The notes below the pieces were generated by a model, which was given only the letters and a program-made list of their open reading frames with translations, ran no database searches and was not told the origin of the DNA. The translations under genes were made by a program, and so were the position numbers. A stretch of 64,000 nt of DNA from positions 4,278,001-4,342,000 of the forward strand of contig NZ_JACHMB010000001.1 of the NCBI RefSeq assembly GCF_014204795.1. Reading direction: 5' to 3'. This stretch comes from Nonomuraea jabiensis. GTDB taxonomy: Bacteria; Actinomycetota; Actinomycetes; Streptosporangiales; Streptosporangiaceae. Positions 25,105 to 32,817 of this stretch are shown piece by piece. Every line of letters begins with the position of its first letter. Within the stretch, counting starts at the first letter, position 1.

Positions 25105-27774
25105 ATGCGAAGAAGATTATCGGTCATGTTCACGGTCGCCGCCGTCCTGCTCGTGGCGGCGATCGTGCGGATGTCGCCGGTCTCGGCGGTCGCCTCGGAC
25201 CCGTACGCGTACAAGAACGTCAGGATCGACGGCGGCGGCTTCGTACCCGGCATCATCTTCAACCCCACGGAGAAGAACCTCATCTACGCCCGCACCGACA
25301 TCGGCGGGGCCTACCGGTGGAACCAGTCCACCAAGTCCTGGACCCCGTTGCTGGACTGGGCCGGCTGGGACAAGTGGGGCTACAACGGCGTGATCAGCCT
25401 CGCCACCGACCCCGTGCAGACCAACCGGGTGTACGCCGCCGTCGGCATGTACACCAACAGCTGGGACCCCAACAACGGCGCGATCCTGCGTTCGACGGAC
25501 AAGGGCGACAACTGGCAGGTCACGCCGCTGCCCTTCAAGCTGGGCGGCAACATGCCCGGCCGCGGCATGGGCGAGGCGCTGTCGGTGGACCCGAACAACA
25601 ACAGCGTCCTCTACCTGGGCACCCCCAACGGCAACGGGCTCTGGCGCAGCACCGACTACGGCGCCACCTGGGCGAAGGTGGCCAGCTTCCCGAACCCGGG
25701 CAACTACGCCCAGGACCCGAACGACTCCAACGGCTACCTCAGCCACAAGCCGGGCGTGGTCTGGGTGACCTACGACCCGCGCTCGTCCACCAAGGGCACC
25801 GCCACCAAGACCATCTACGTGGGCGTCGCCGACAAGGAGAACAGCGTCTACCGCACCACCGACGCGGGCGCCACCTGGTCGCGCGTGGCCGGCCAGCCGA
25901 CCGGCTACCTCGCCCACAAGGGCGTGCTGGACACCACCAACGGCTACCTCTACATCGCGACCAGCGACACCGGCGGCCCGTACGACGGCGCCAAGGGCGA
26001 CGTGTGGCGCTACGCCACCGCGACCGGCACCTGGACCCAGATCAGCCCCATCCCGTCGTCCAGCTCCGACGACTACTTCGGCTACAGCGGCCTGACCGTC
26101 GACCGGCAGAAGCCGGGCACGATCATGGTGGCCACGCAGATCTCCTGGTGGCCGGACGTGATCTTCTTCCGGTCCACGGACTCCGGCGCGACCTGGACCC
26201 GCGTGTGGGACTGGACCTCGTACCCGAACCGCAGCTTCCGCTACAAGCAGGACATCTCGGAGAACCCGTGGCTGAGCTTCGGCGCCAACCCGCAGCCCCC
26301 TGAGGTCACGCCCAAGCTCGGCTGGATGACGGAGTCCCTGGAGATCGACCCGTTCGACTCCAACAGGATGATGTACGGCACCGGCGCCACGATCTACGGC
26401 ACCGAGGACCTGACCAAGTGGGACTCGGGCACCCAGTTCACCATCAAGCCCATGGCCAAGGGCCTGGAGGAGACGGCCGTCCTGGACCTGATCAGCCCGC
26501 CGAGCGGCGCGCCCCTGGTCAGCGCCCTGGGCGACATCGGCGGCTTCCGCCACACGAACCTGGACGCCGTGCCGTCGACGATGTTCACGGCCCCGGTCTT
26601 CACCACGACCACCAGCCTGGACTACGCGGAGAAGTCCCCGTCGATCATGGTCCGGGCAGGCAGCTTCAAGGACTCCGACCGCCCGAACGACAGCCACGTG
26701 GCCTTCTCCACGGACGGCGGCGCCAACTGGTTCCAGGGCACGGAGCCGGGCGGCATCGACGAGGGCGGCACGGTGGCCGCCGCCGCCGACGGCTCCCGCT
26801 TCGTCTGGGCGCCCAAGGGCGTCACGCCGGTCTACTCGGTCGGGTACGGCAACTCCTGGCAGCAGGCGTCCGGCCTGCCCACGGGGGCGATCGTGGAGTC
26901 GGACCGCGTCAACGCCACGAAGTTCTACGGCTTCAACGGCGGACGCCTCTACGTCAGCACCAACGGCGGCGCGACCTTCACCGCCACCGCCGCCTCGGGC
27001 CTGCCTGCCACCGGCAAGCTCAAGGCGGTGCCGGGCAAGGAGGGCGACCTGTGGCTGGCCGGCGACGGCGGCCTGTGGCACTCCACCGACAGCGGCGCGT
27101 CCTTCACGAAGCTGGCGGGCATCACCAACTCGGTGAACGTCGGCTTCGGCAAGGCGGCGCCCGGCGGCACGTACATGGCGGTCTTCGCGGTGGCCACGAT
27201 CGGCGGCGTCACCGGCCTGTACCGCTCGGACGACGCCGGGGCGAACTGGGCGCGCATCAACGACGACAAACACCAGTGGGGCAACATGGGCGAGGCCCTG
27301 ACGGGCGACCCCAGGGTGTACGGCCGCGTCTACGTCGGCACCAACGGCCGCGGCATCCTGTACGGCGACCGCACCGGCCCGCCGGTAACCGTCACCCCCA
27401 CCGTGACCCCGACGGTCACCCCCACCGTCACACCCACCGTGACCCCGACCGTCACCCCCACCACGGGATCGGGCTGCGCGGCGACCTACAAGGGAGTCAA
27501 CGAGTGGTCGGGCGGCTTCCAGTCGGAGGTCACCGTCAAGAACACGGGCGCAGCGCAGATCACGGGCTGGAAGGTGACCTGGACCTGGCCGGGTAACCAG
27601 AAGATCAGCCAGCTCTGGGGCGGCACCCCGACCCAGACGGGCACCGGGGTGAGCGTCGTCAACGCCGGCTACAACGGCACCCTGGCACCGAACGGGACGA
27701 CGTCGTTCGGCTTCACGGGCACCTACACCGGCACCAACACCCCACCCGCCACCCTCACCTGCGCCCCGGCGTAA
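25105..27774 (+). CDS. GH74 xyloglucanase with C-terminal CBM2
   Basis: 889 residues, secreted (signal peptide about 1-30). The catalytic part (about 32-755) is a double seven-bladed propeller with many 'STDxGxxW' repeats. The two catalytic Asp of GH74 are recognisable: D65 in 'YARTDIGGAYRW' and D477 in 'SALGDIGGFRHT'. A Thr-Pro-Val linker (about 762-790) built of 'TVTP' repeats leads to a CBM2 cellulose-binding module ('YKGVNEWSGGFQSEVTV', 'WTWPGNQKISQLW') to the end. It is expected to cut the xyloglucan backbone while anchored to plant cell wall cellulose, feeding oligosaccharides to the importer at 18478-21467. No ROK or LacI site of the forms seen elsewhere precedes it. Confidence 0.94.
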   Translation: MRRRLSVMFTVAAVLLVAAIVRMSPVSAVASDPYAYKNVRIDGGGFVPGIIFNPTEKNLIYARTDIGGAYRWNQSTKSWTPLLDWAGWDKWGYNGVISLATDPVQTNRVYAAVGMYTNSWDPNNGAILRSTDKGDNWQVTPLPFKLGGNMPGRGMGEALSVDPNNNSVLYLGTPNGNGLWRSTDYGATWAKVASFPNPGNYAQDPNDSNGYLSHKPGVVWVTYDPRSSTKGTATKTIYVGVADKENSVYRTTDAGATWSRVAGQPTGYLAHKGVLDTTNGYLYIATSDTGGPYDGAKGDVWRYATATGTWTQISPIPSSSSDDYFGYSGLTVDRQKPGTIMVATQISWWPDVIFFRSTDSGATWTRVWDWTSYPNRSFRYKQDISENPWLSFGANPQPPEVTPKLGWMTESLEIDPFDSNRMMYGTGATIYGTEDLTKWDSGTQFTIKPMAKGLEETAVLDLISPPSGAPLVSALGDIGGFRHTNLDAVPSTMFTAPVFTTTTSLDYAEKSPSIMVRAGSFKDSDRPNDSHVAFSTDGGANWFQGTEPGGIDEGGTVAAAADGSRFVWAPKGVTPVYSVGYGNSWQQASGLPTGAIVESDRVNATKFYGFNGGRLYVSTNGGATFTATAASGLPATGKLKAVPGKEGDLWLAGDGGLWHSTDSGASFTKLAGITNSVNVGFGKAAPGGTYMAVFAVATIGGVTGLYRSDDAGANWARINDDKHQWGNMGEALTGDPRVYGRVYVGTNGRGILYGDRTGPPVTVTPTVTPTVTPTVTPTVTPTVTPTTGSGCAATYKGVNEWSGGFQSEVTVKNTGAAQITGWKVTWTWPGNQKISQLWGGTPTQTGTGVSVVNAGYNGTLAPNGTTSFGFTGTYTGTNTPPATLTCAPA

Positions 27775-27831
27775 GCACGGCCTTTCACGAGGGGGGCGCT
27801 GCGCGCCTTGGGATTTCAGACAGCGCCTCCC

Positions 27832-27850
27832 AAGGGGGCTCCGCCCCCTT
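27832..27850 (+). terminator. Hairpin after the GH74 gene
   Basis: AAGGGGG-CTCCG-CCCCCTT: 7-bp stem, 5-base loop, followed by TTCGAT. Just upstream GGCGCTG and CAGCGCC (about 27795-27827) can form a further stem. Both lie within 80 bases of the GH74 stop. Confidence 0.6.
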
Positions 27851-27890
27851 TCGATCCCCCCTCAACCCCCCGCTCGCTGCGCTCGCCAGC

Positions 27891-27946
27891 ACCCGCCCGT
27901 TGCCTGGTTACCGGCTGGGGCTGCTGGAGCCCGCCCCGAGCGGCCC
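27891..27946 (+). repeat. Dispersed 56-bp repeat, copy 1
   Basis: Matches the reverse complement of 42216-42271 at 52 of 56 positions. It begins ACCCGCCCGTTGCC and ends CCCGCCCCGAGCGGCCC. Both copies lie downstream of the last gene of a glycan operon and have the same orientation relative to that gene. The core contains the near-palindrome CTGGT-T-ACCGG. It is a REP-like intergenic element; function unknown. Confidence 0.75.
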
Positions 27947-28079
27947 TCGCTGGCGCTCGGACGTGTCCATCGGCGTCTCGCGGCTTCGCCACGAGCCCCC
28001 AGGCGAGAGGGCTTCCCAGCCCTCTCGCGCTCTCCCGGTCCTGGGCCTTCAGCCGGAGAATCGGCTGCGTGCATTTCGT

Positions 28080-28257
28080 CCGTGGTAATGAGCATCGTCT
28101 CCCACGGGAACGCCACGGCCACGATCGCTGCCACGTACAGGATCAGGATGGAGGCTCCGACCAGGGCCCGCCCCCTGAACCTGTCGCGCAGCGCCAGGGC
28201 TGCCACCAGCCCGATCGCGATCGACAGCGCGCCGGCCGGCTCGTGAGGGGTCCCCAT
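28080..28257 (-). pseudogene. Fragment of a small membrane protein gene
   Basis: From the ATG at 28257 the minus strand encodes about 58 residues with good GC-rich codon usage and two hydrophobic helices ('ALSIAIGLVAALALRDRF' and 'ALVGASILILYVAAIVAVAF'). After 'ETMLITTDEMHAADSPA' the reading frame runs into low-quality Arg/Gly/Pro sequence and the dispersed repeat region. No complete family could be recognised, so this is read as a remnant of a membrane protein gene; a functional small protein is less likely. Confidence 0.4.
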
Positions 28258-28505
28258 GAAGTTGGCTCCGAAACGATTCGGTAGCCCCCGCCGTGCTCTA
28301 CGGCGGTCGGCCAATGCCGGTCTACAGCGAGTCCAGCGGGCCAGAGGCGCGCATCACGACGACCAATCCGAGGGGGTTCCCAAAAGGTTTTTGAGGGGTT
28401 CGAGGGAAACTCATCACATGGCCGGATGCGTCGCGACCGTAGGTGATGGAGATCATGACGCCCAAGCCAAGACACCAAGCTGCGGATGACGCGGGCAAGA
28501 AAGCC
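28258..28505. other. Intergenic stretch without a recognised gene
   Basis: About 250 bases between the membrane-protein remnant and the CYTH gene stop. It contains lower-GC segments such as AAAAGGTTTTTGAGG near 28382 and no open frame with coding character. It marks the left edge of the accessory block 28506-32067. Confidence 0.5.
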
Positions 28506-29099
28506 TCATGAGCTGGTGGCTTGATGGTGGTCGCGGTGCTCTGTGACGGCTTCGGTGTAGTCCATGGTCGATAGATCGTCTTCGGTGATCCCGAGGTCGT
28601 ACATCTGCAATCTGACCGCTTCAAGCGCGGCCGGAAGCTGATCGAGGCTATCAACGATCGTCTCGATCTCCAGGAAAGTACCGTCCAGTTCGGGGACAGT
28701 AACCATGGTTGCCAGCATGGCGCGTCCCCTCGCTCGAAACTGCCAATTGACGCAGTGCTTTTCGAACGAGATGTACGGGTTGTAGCCAAGGCTCCTCAGG
28801 ATGGTGTCGATCGCCTCAGCGTCGGCAACTTCCGTCTCGTCCTCGGGCTTGGAATGGCTGGCTTCGTCCACCATGGGCGACTTGTGGGTCAGCAGAACGC
28901 GACGTCCCTCGTTGCTGGTCACCGTGCGGACGCGCAACTCACGGCCGATGGCAGTGAGGGAGCCGTCCGAGCAGTCGTAGTAGGTGTCGCGGTAGATGCT
29001 GGTCGCGCTCGTGGCTTGATGGTCCAGTGTCTCCCGGACCAGGTCAGGATCGCGGAGTCGGGCCTTCAGCTCGGCTTCGATGCGCACAGATGTCCTCAC
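28506..29099 (-). CDS. CYTH-domain protein (class IV adenylate cyclase / triphosphatase family)
   Basis: 197 residues forming one CYTH triphosphate tunnel domain. The diagnostic ExExK motif is E8-A-E10-L-K12 near the N-terminus. Further strands carry charged residues expected in the tunnel: 'RDTYYDCSDGSLTAIGRELRV' (trimmed), 'RVLLTHKSP', 'FEKHCVNWQFR' and 'TFLEIETIVD'. Family members either make cAMP or hydrolyse thiamine or inorganic triphosphates; the sequence does not decide between them. The GTG at 29099 is two bases after the stop of the HTH regulator, so the two genes form an operon. The start one ExExK-proximal GTG later is an alternative. Confidence 0.82.
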   Translation of the reverse strand: MRTSVRIEAELKARLRDPDLVRETLDHQATSATSIYRDTYYDCSDGSLTAIGRELRVRTVTSNEGRRVLLTHKSPMVDEASHSKPEDETEVADAEAIDTILRSLGYNPYISFEKHCVNWQFRARGRAMLATMVTVPELDGTFLEIETIVDSLDQLPAALEAVRLQMYDLGITEDDLSTMDYTEAVTEHRDHHQATSS

Positions 29100-29101
29100 T
29101 T

Positions 29102-29953
29102 TCAGATGACGCGTTGAGCGGTGCGAAGAGTTTGCTCGAACAGACGACGAAACCCTCGGTGGAGAGCCCCTTGGGGAGTAGGTGCGATCTTGTAAACGGC
29201 GGATTCGTGCCCCTCCCACTTCTGGCCGAATGCTGACACGTACTGGATCTCATCCAAGGTGATCAGCCGCCAAACGGGGAAGACGTTGTACCTGTAAACC
29301 TCAACGGTGAGCGATGGGGCGATGGTGCTCAGTTCCCTCAAGCGGGCCTCAGCAAGCTGGATACCGGCAGAGAAGGATTCGGGGGTTTCGTTGATCTCCT
29401 CGGCCCTGCGAGCCGCAGCCTGACCCTCAGGGGAGAGAAGTAGCACACGAAGAGTGCGAGGGACATCGGGTTCCCCGATCAACTCGGGGCGCAAGAGGGA
29501 GTCGTTGAGACCGAGTATTCCCAGTCCCCGGACGGCGAGGACGTCGATAGCGGTGACCTGGCGCGCGGCAGTACGGATGTCCTGGGCCGCCATTGACTGG
29601 GATGGGAATGTTTGGATGATCTCCGCTCGCCCGACCGGGCCTAGGTGATCAAGTCCAGCCGGGTGCTGGGGAGCAAGCCCAAACATCATTCGCGCCTCGT
29701 CGGGCATCCCTAGACCCTCGGCTACCCGCTCGTACGTCTCCATCGCTGTGATCGTTCGGACGCCGCTCATTACTTCGCTGACCCTGCCTTGCAGCATCCC
29801 GGTCGCGATTGCAATGCGCGTTTGAGTTGCGCCGTGATGCTTTGCGAGGGCGAACAACGCGCGTACGTCCCTTGCCTGAAGTGCGGCTCTGGTGCTCGGG
29901 AGTCTCCACGACCGGAGGGGGATGACGATTGGCTCATACGACGGAGGGCTCAC
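29102..29953 (-). CDS. XRE-like helix-turn-helix regulator with C-terminal sensor-like domain
   Basis: 283 residues. The GTG at 29953 follows AGGAG with a 5-base gap. An HTH lies at about 27-80 ('ARDVRALFALAKHHGATQTR', 'TGMLQGRVSEVMSG', 'YERVAEGLGMPDEAR'). The C-terminal 200 residues include 'FPSQSMAAQDIRTAARQVTA' and 'LTVEVYRYNVFPVWRLITLDE', a domain seen in actinomycete regulators of unknown signal. It precedes the CYTH gene in an operon, so it may respond to or control the product of that enzyme. A near-perfect palindrome lies 33 bases upstream of its start. Confidence 0.75.
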   Translation of the reverse strand: MSPPSYEPIVIPLRSWRLPSTRAALQARDVRALFALAKHHGATQTRIAIATGMLQGRVSEVMSGVRTITAMETYERVAEGLGMPDEARMMFGLAPQHPAGLDHLGPVGRAEIIQTFPSQSMAAQDIRTAARQVTAIDVLAVRGLGILGLNDSLLRPELIGEPDVPRTLRVLLLSPEGQAAARRAEEINETPESFSAGIQLAEARLRELSTIAPSLTVEVYRYNVFPVWRLITLDEIQYVSAFGQKWEGHESAVYKIAPTPQGALHRGFRRLFEQTLRTAQRVI

Positions 29954-29985
29954 GCTGACTCCTGTCCCGGAAGCAAGTGAGCAGA

Positions 29986-30004
29986 GTATCTCACCATGAG
30001 ATAC
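29986..30004. promoter_or_regulatory. Palindrome upstream of the HTH-CYTH operon
   Basis: GTATCTCA-CCA-TGAGATAC: two perfect 8-base arms with a 3-base centre. A further TGAGAT half-site follows at about 30011. The position, 33 bases upstream of the HTH gene start, suggests autoregulation. Confidence 0.6.
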
Positions 30005-30329
30005 CACGCGTGAGATGGCAGCGCACGCCCTTCACGGGGATCGTCATTACGCAGTACGACGAAGGGTTGGGCGTGAGGTAGAGCGTTTGTGCCCGCCAAC
30101 AAGCCCATCCAGTCAGGGGCGAGAGAACGCCACAAAGGCGGGAGCCGCAGGCGCTAGCACGCCGTACGGCTCCCTTGATCAGGAATCGAGGTCCTGACCC
30201 ATGGCACAGGATACGGCGAATCGGGCGCGAGGAAGCGACTGCGAGAGCGGCCTAGGCCACGCTGAACAGGGCACGCCGAACGCGTGGCCAGTCCTGGACA
30301 CGCTGTCGAAGGGGCAGCAGGAGCCAAGG
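30005..30329. other. Divergent intergenic region, HTH-CYTH versus DUF574 operon
   Basis: About 325 bases. The frame upstream of the methyltransferase start can be extended to 30201 but lacks a ribosome site and has poor similarity, so it is treated as leader. No RNA gene was recognised here. Confidence 0.4.
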
Positions 30330-31115
30330 ATGTCGCGGTCGGTGATTGATCTGAATGTGCCGAATGTGGCGCGTATGTACGACTGCTTCCTTGGCGGCAA
30401 GGACAATTACGAGGCGGACCGGGCGGCAGCTGCGGAAGCGTTGCGGCTGAATCCGGACGCGGCGCGGTGCCCGCGAGAGAACCGGGCGTTCCTGGGTCGG
30501 GCGGTGCGGTTCGTCGCTCACTCGGGGGTGCGGCAGTTCCTGGACGTCGGGACGGGTTTCCCCTCGATGGGCAATGTGCACGAAGTAGCCCAGAGCGTCC
30601 ATGGTGACGCTCGGACGGTGTACGTGGACTATGACCCGGTCGTGGTTCAGCACGGGCGGGCGCTGCTGGCCACGGACGAGCGCACCGTGATGGTGGAAGA
30701 GGACCTACGCAAGCCGGGACGGATCCTTGAGCAGGCGGCCGATCTGCTGGACTTCGGTAGGCCGGTATGCGTGCTGCTGGTGGCGTGCCTGCACTTCGTC
30801 ACGGCGACGGAAGACCCGTACCGGGTCGTGAAACGGCTGATGCGGTCCACAGCGCCGGGAAGCTACCTGGTCATCTCGCATGTGATCAAGACGCCACAGA
30901 CGATCGCGGCTGCTGCTGCCTATCGGGGCGCGTCTGCGCCGGTGGTGCTGCGAACGGAAGAGCAGGTCGGCAGGATTTTCACAGCGGCGGGCGTGGAACT
31001 GGTGGAGCCGGGGCTGGTACGGGTGCCGTCATGGCGTCCCGACCTGGACCATGCACTTGCCGAAGAGGACGCCGCGAGGGCGGACTTCCTGGGCGGGGTT
31101 GGGAGGAAGGCGTGA
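30330..31115 (+). CDS. SAM-dependent methyltransferase, DUF574 family
   Basis: 261 residues, start ATG with AGGAG six bases upstream. The family opening 'NVARMYDCFLGGKDNYEADR' (trimmed) and the SAM-binding 'QFLDVGTGFPSMGNVHEVA' are clear, followed by 'TVYVDYDPVVVQHGRALL' and 'YLVISHV'. DUF574 proteins are very numerous in actinomycetes, usually beside small regulators; substrates are unknown. Its stop overlaps the GTG of the next gene (GTGA), and that gene overlaps the third, so the three are translated as a coupled unit. Confidence 0.88.
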   Translation: MSRSVIDLNVPNVARMYDCFLGGKDNYEADRAAAAEALRLNPDAARCPRENRAFLGRAVRFVAHSGVRQFLDVGTGFPSMGNVHEVAQSVHGDARTVYVDYDPVVVQHGRALLATDERTVMVEEDLRKPGRILEQAADLLDFGRPVCVLLVACLHFVTATEDPYRVVKRLMRSTAPGSYLVISHVIKTPQTIAAAAAYRGASAPVVLRTEEQVGRIFTAAGVELVEPGLVRVPSWRPDLDHALAEEDAARADFLGGVGRKA

Positions 31116-31450
31116 ACGCGAGGGCGGGGGTGGACAGCCCTGCGGAGAGCCTGGCGCGAAAGCTGGCTGAGGAACTGGAGCGGTACGGGATCGCATCGCA
31201 GGTCTCCGAGTGCCAGGGGGTCGCGCTGGTGGGAATCTGGTCGGTCCGGCTGGCGGTCTGGTGCGAGTGGGGGTCGCAGGGCTGGCGTTTTCGCTGGTGC
31301 CTGAACGATACGAGTGAGCGGTGGACGTATACCTCGTGCCCCTGCTCAGCGATGGAGACGGCGGTGCGGCGGCTGGTGCACCGCTACCAGATGCGGCACA
31401 TACAGGTGTACGGGACGGACCCCTTCGCCACGGGTGAGGTGCGGTCGTGA
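31112..31450 (+). CDS. Unknown small protein
   Basis: 112 residues, no recognised family. An N-terminal helix ('ESLARKLAEELERYGIASQV') is followed by a Trp-rich beta-looking segment ('VALVGIWSVRLAVWCEWG', 'GWRFRWCLND', 'RWTYTSCPC') and a basic helix ('TAVRRLVHRYQMRHIQ'). Start GTG overlaps the methyltransferase stop and its stop overlaps the next start, which supports it being a real gene. Probably a partner of the DUF574 protein. Confidence 0.65.
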   Translation: MNARAGVDSPAESLARKLAEELERYGIASQVSECQGVALVGIWSVRLAVWCEWGSQGWRFRWCLNDTSERWTYTSCPCSAMETAVRRLVHRYQMRHIQVYGTDPFATGEVRS

Positions 31451-32067
31451 GCGGCCCCGGGAACGCGGCGGCGACGGGGTTCCGGTATCCGTACGTTATC
31501 GGCTGGACGGGCGAGGCTGAGAGGCATCGCCTGATGTGGGTGCCTCGGCCGCTGGGCGGGGTGCGGTTGTGCTACGTCGATTCGCGGCCGGGTGATCACG
31601 AGCTGGGTGTGCTCCGTCTGCGGCAGAACGGCAGGCGGGCGGGGCGGCCGGACTTTACGACGGTGAACACGCGTCGGCAGTGGCGCTGCATGACCCGGTC
31701 GTGGTGCCAGGTGTGCGGGGGGTCGGCGGTGGACGCGGAGACGGGACGGATCTGGTGGCTGTTGTCGTCGGATCAGGGTGAAGGCGGGGACGGCTACACC
31801 AACGCGCCTCCGACGTGCCGGGCGTGCATCCCTGAGGCGATTCGGCAGTGTTCGCATCTGCGTCGTCATGCGGCGGTGTTCACGGTGGCGGAGTGTGCTC
31901 CGTTCGGGGTTCGGGGGGATGTGTTCCTGCCGGGCTTGCCGCCGATGGTGCCGTTGGCTGTGAACCGGGTGGTGCGTCTGGACGATGCGGAGTTGCCGCA
32001 CTGCTTGGCCCGAGAACTGTTGATGCGGGTGGTCGATGTGCGGGAGGAGACAGCCATCGATCACTAA
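31447..32067 (+). CDS. Unknown protein with Cys-rich putative zinc site
   Basis: 206 residues, third gene of the DUF574 unit. It carries 'CQVCGG' near residue 86 and 'CRACIPEAIRQC' near 127, a spacing consistent with a zinc-binding knuckle. Other parts are 'RHRLMWVPRPLGGVRLCYVD' and 'VNRVVRLDDAELPHCLAREL' (both trimmed to the quoting limit). No enzyme motif was recognised. Its stop is only 20 bases from the truncated SARP gene. Confidence 0.65.
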   Translation: MSGPGNAAATGFRYPYVIGWTGEAERHRLMWVPRPLGGVRLCYVDSRPGDHELGVLRLRQNGRRAGRPDFTTVNTRRQWRCMTRSWCQVCGGSAVDAETGRIWWLLSSDQGEGGDGYTNAPPTCRACIPEAIRQCSHLRRHAAVFTVAECAPFGVRGDVFLPGLPPMVPLAVNRVVRLDDAELPHCLARELLMRVVDVREETAIDH

Positions 32068-32086
32068 CCCTTGAGCGCCCCCGGTT

Positions 32087-32374
32087 GTACCCGCCCGCGC
32101 CCCGGAGCAGCCAGCCGCCCTCCGCTCTGGGCGGCAGCCCCGGCTCCAGCAGCAGGCGCAGGTTGCCCACATACCTGTGGACGACGTTGACCGAGCTGGA
32201 CGGCGGGTCCTGGCCCCAGAGGACGTCGACCATCTCGTCCAGGCTCACGGGCCGTCCCGCGTACGCCAGCAGGAGGGCGAGCAGGGCTCGTTGCTGCGGA
32301 GGACCGGAGTTCAGCTCGACGTCTCCCCGCCAGAGGCGCACAGGCCCCAGCACCGCGAACCGCATCCGTCGCAT
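32087..32374 (-). pseudogene. SARP/AfsR-family regulator, N-terminal fragment
   Basis: The minus strand encodes 'MRFAVLGPVRLWRGD', 'PPQQRALLALLLAYAGRPVS' and 'VNVVHRYVGNLRLLLEPG', the OmpR-like DNA-binding domain of SARP regulators, ending at 'LLRGAGGY' (32087). The bacterial transcriptional activator domain that should follow is absent and the frame continues into unrelated sequence from the neighbouring cluster. Truncation exactly where the DUF574 cluster ends suggests that insertion of that block destroyed the gene. Confidence 0.75.
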
Positions 32375-32603
32375 CCCCCTCCGCCGACACTGACATTTGG
32401 GAGTATTTTTAACCGGCCATGCAATCGGATTGCAGCGGGCTGAACGCCCCAAGGGCTCGAGGGTGCGCGTTTCGGGCGTGTCCGAGCTGGGGAATGGTTC
32501 TCGGAGTAATGTGGCTATAAGAGTGATATGCCCGAATAGATGGTTGAGGGATGTGCGCTCCAGTCCCGCGACCGCTCCATCACCTTCTCGAGAGGAGCGA
32601 GTC

Positions 32604-32750
32604 ATGATCTTCCCGCGTTACATGTCCGCTGCGAGGATCCTGCCCGTGGCCATGGAGCCCCCTGGGCCCAATCCACTGGGGCCGAAGAAGAGGATCAACA
32701 GCGACAGCAGCAGCCGTTCCAACCGCCGTCGCAGCCGCCGTCGCCGGTGA
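32604..32750 (+). CDS. Small Arg-rich protein of unknown function
   Basis: 48 residues. An AGGAG site lies seven bases before the ATG. The sequence has a hydrophobic N-terminus ('MIFPRYMSAARILPVAM'), a Pro/Gly middle ('EPPGPNPLGPKKR') and a Ser/Arg C-terminus ending in eight residues mostly Arg. A TATAAG hexamer sits about 90 bases upstream at 32515-32520. A hairpin terminator follows 27 bases after the stop. The combination of ribosome site and terminator argues for a real transcript, but no family is known. Confidence 0.5.
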   Translation: MIFPRYMSAARILPVAMEPPGPNPLGPKKRINSDSSSRSNRRRSRRRR

Positions 32751-32776
32751 GCGAGGCATAGTTCAGACCTGATGAC

Positions 32777-32803
32777 GACCTGGCCGCCCGTAGTGGCCAG
32801 GTC
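32777..32803. terminator. Bidirectional hairpin terminator
   Basis: GACCTGGCC and GGCCAGGTC form a perfect 9-bp stem with a 9-base loop, followed by TTCGTCTT. It lies between the small plus-strand gene and the convergent TetR gene. Confidence 0.7.
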
Positions 32804-32817
32804 TTCGTCTTGCGCGG

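Noticed and set aside
30201-30329. N-terminal extension of the DUF574 methyltransferase
   Set aside because: No ribosome site at 30201, no similarity to the family start, while AGGAG precedes the ATG at 30330.
29954-30329. tRNA or small RNA gene in the divergent gap
   Set aside because: No cloverleaf, no conserved TTCRA arm and no terminator hairpin could be found.
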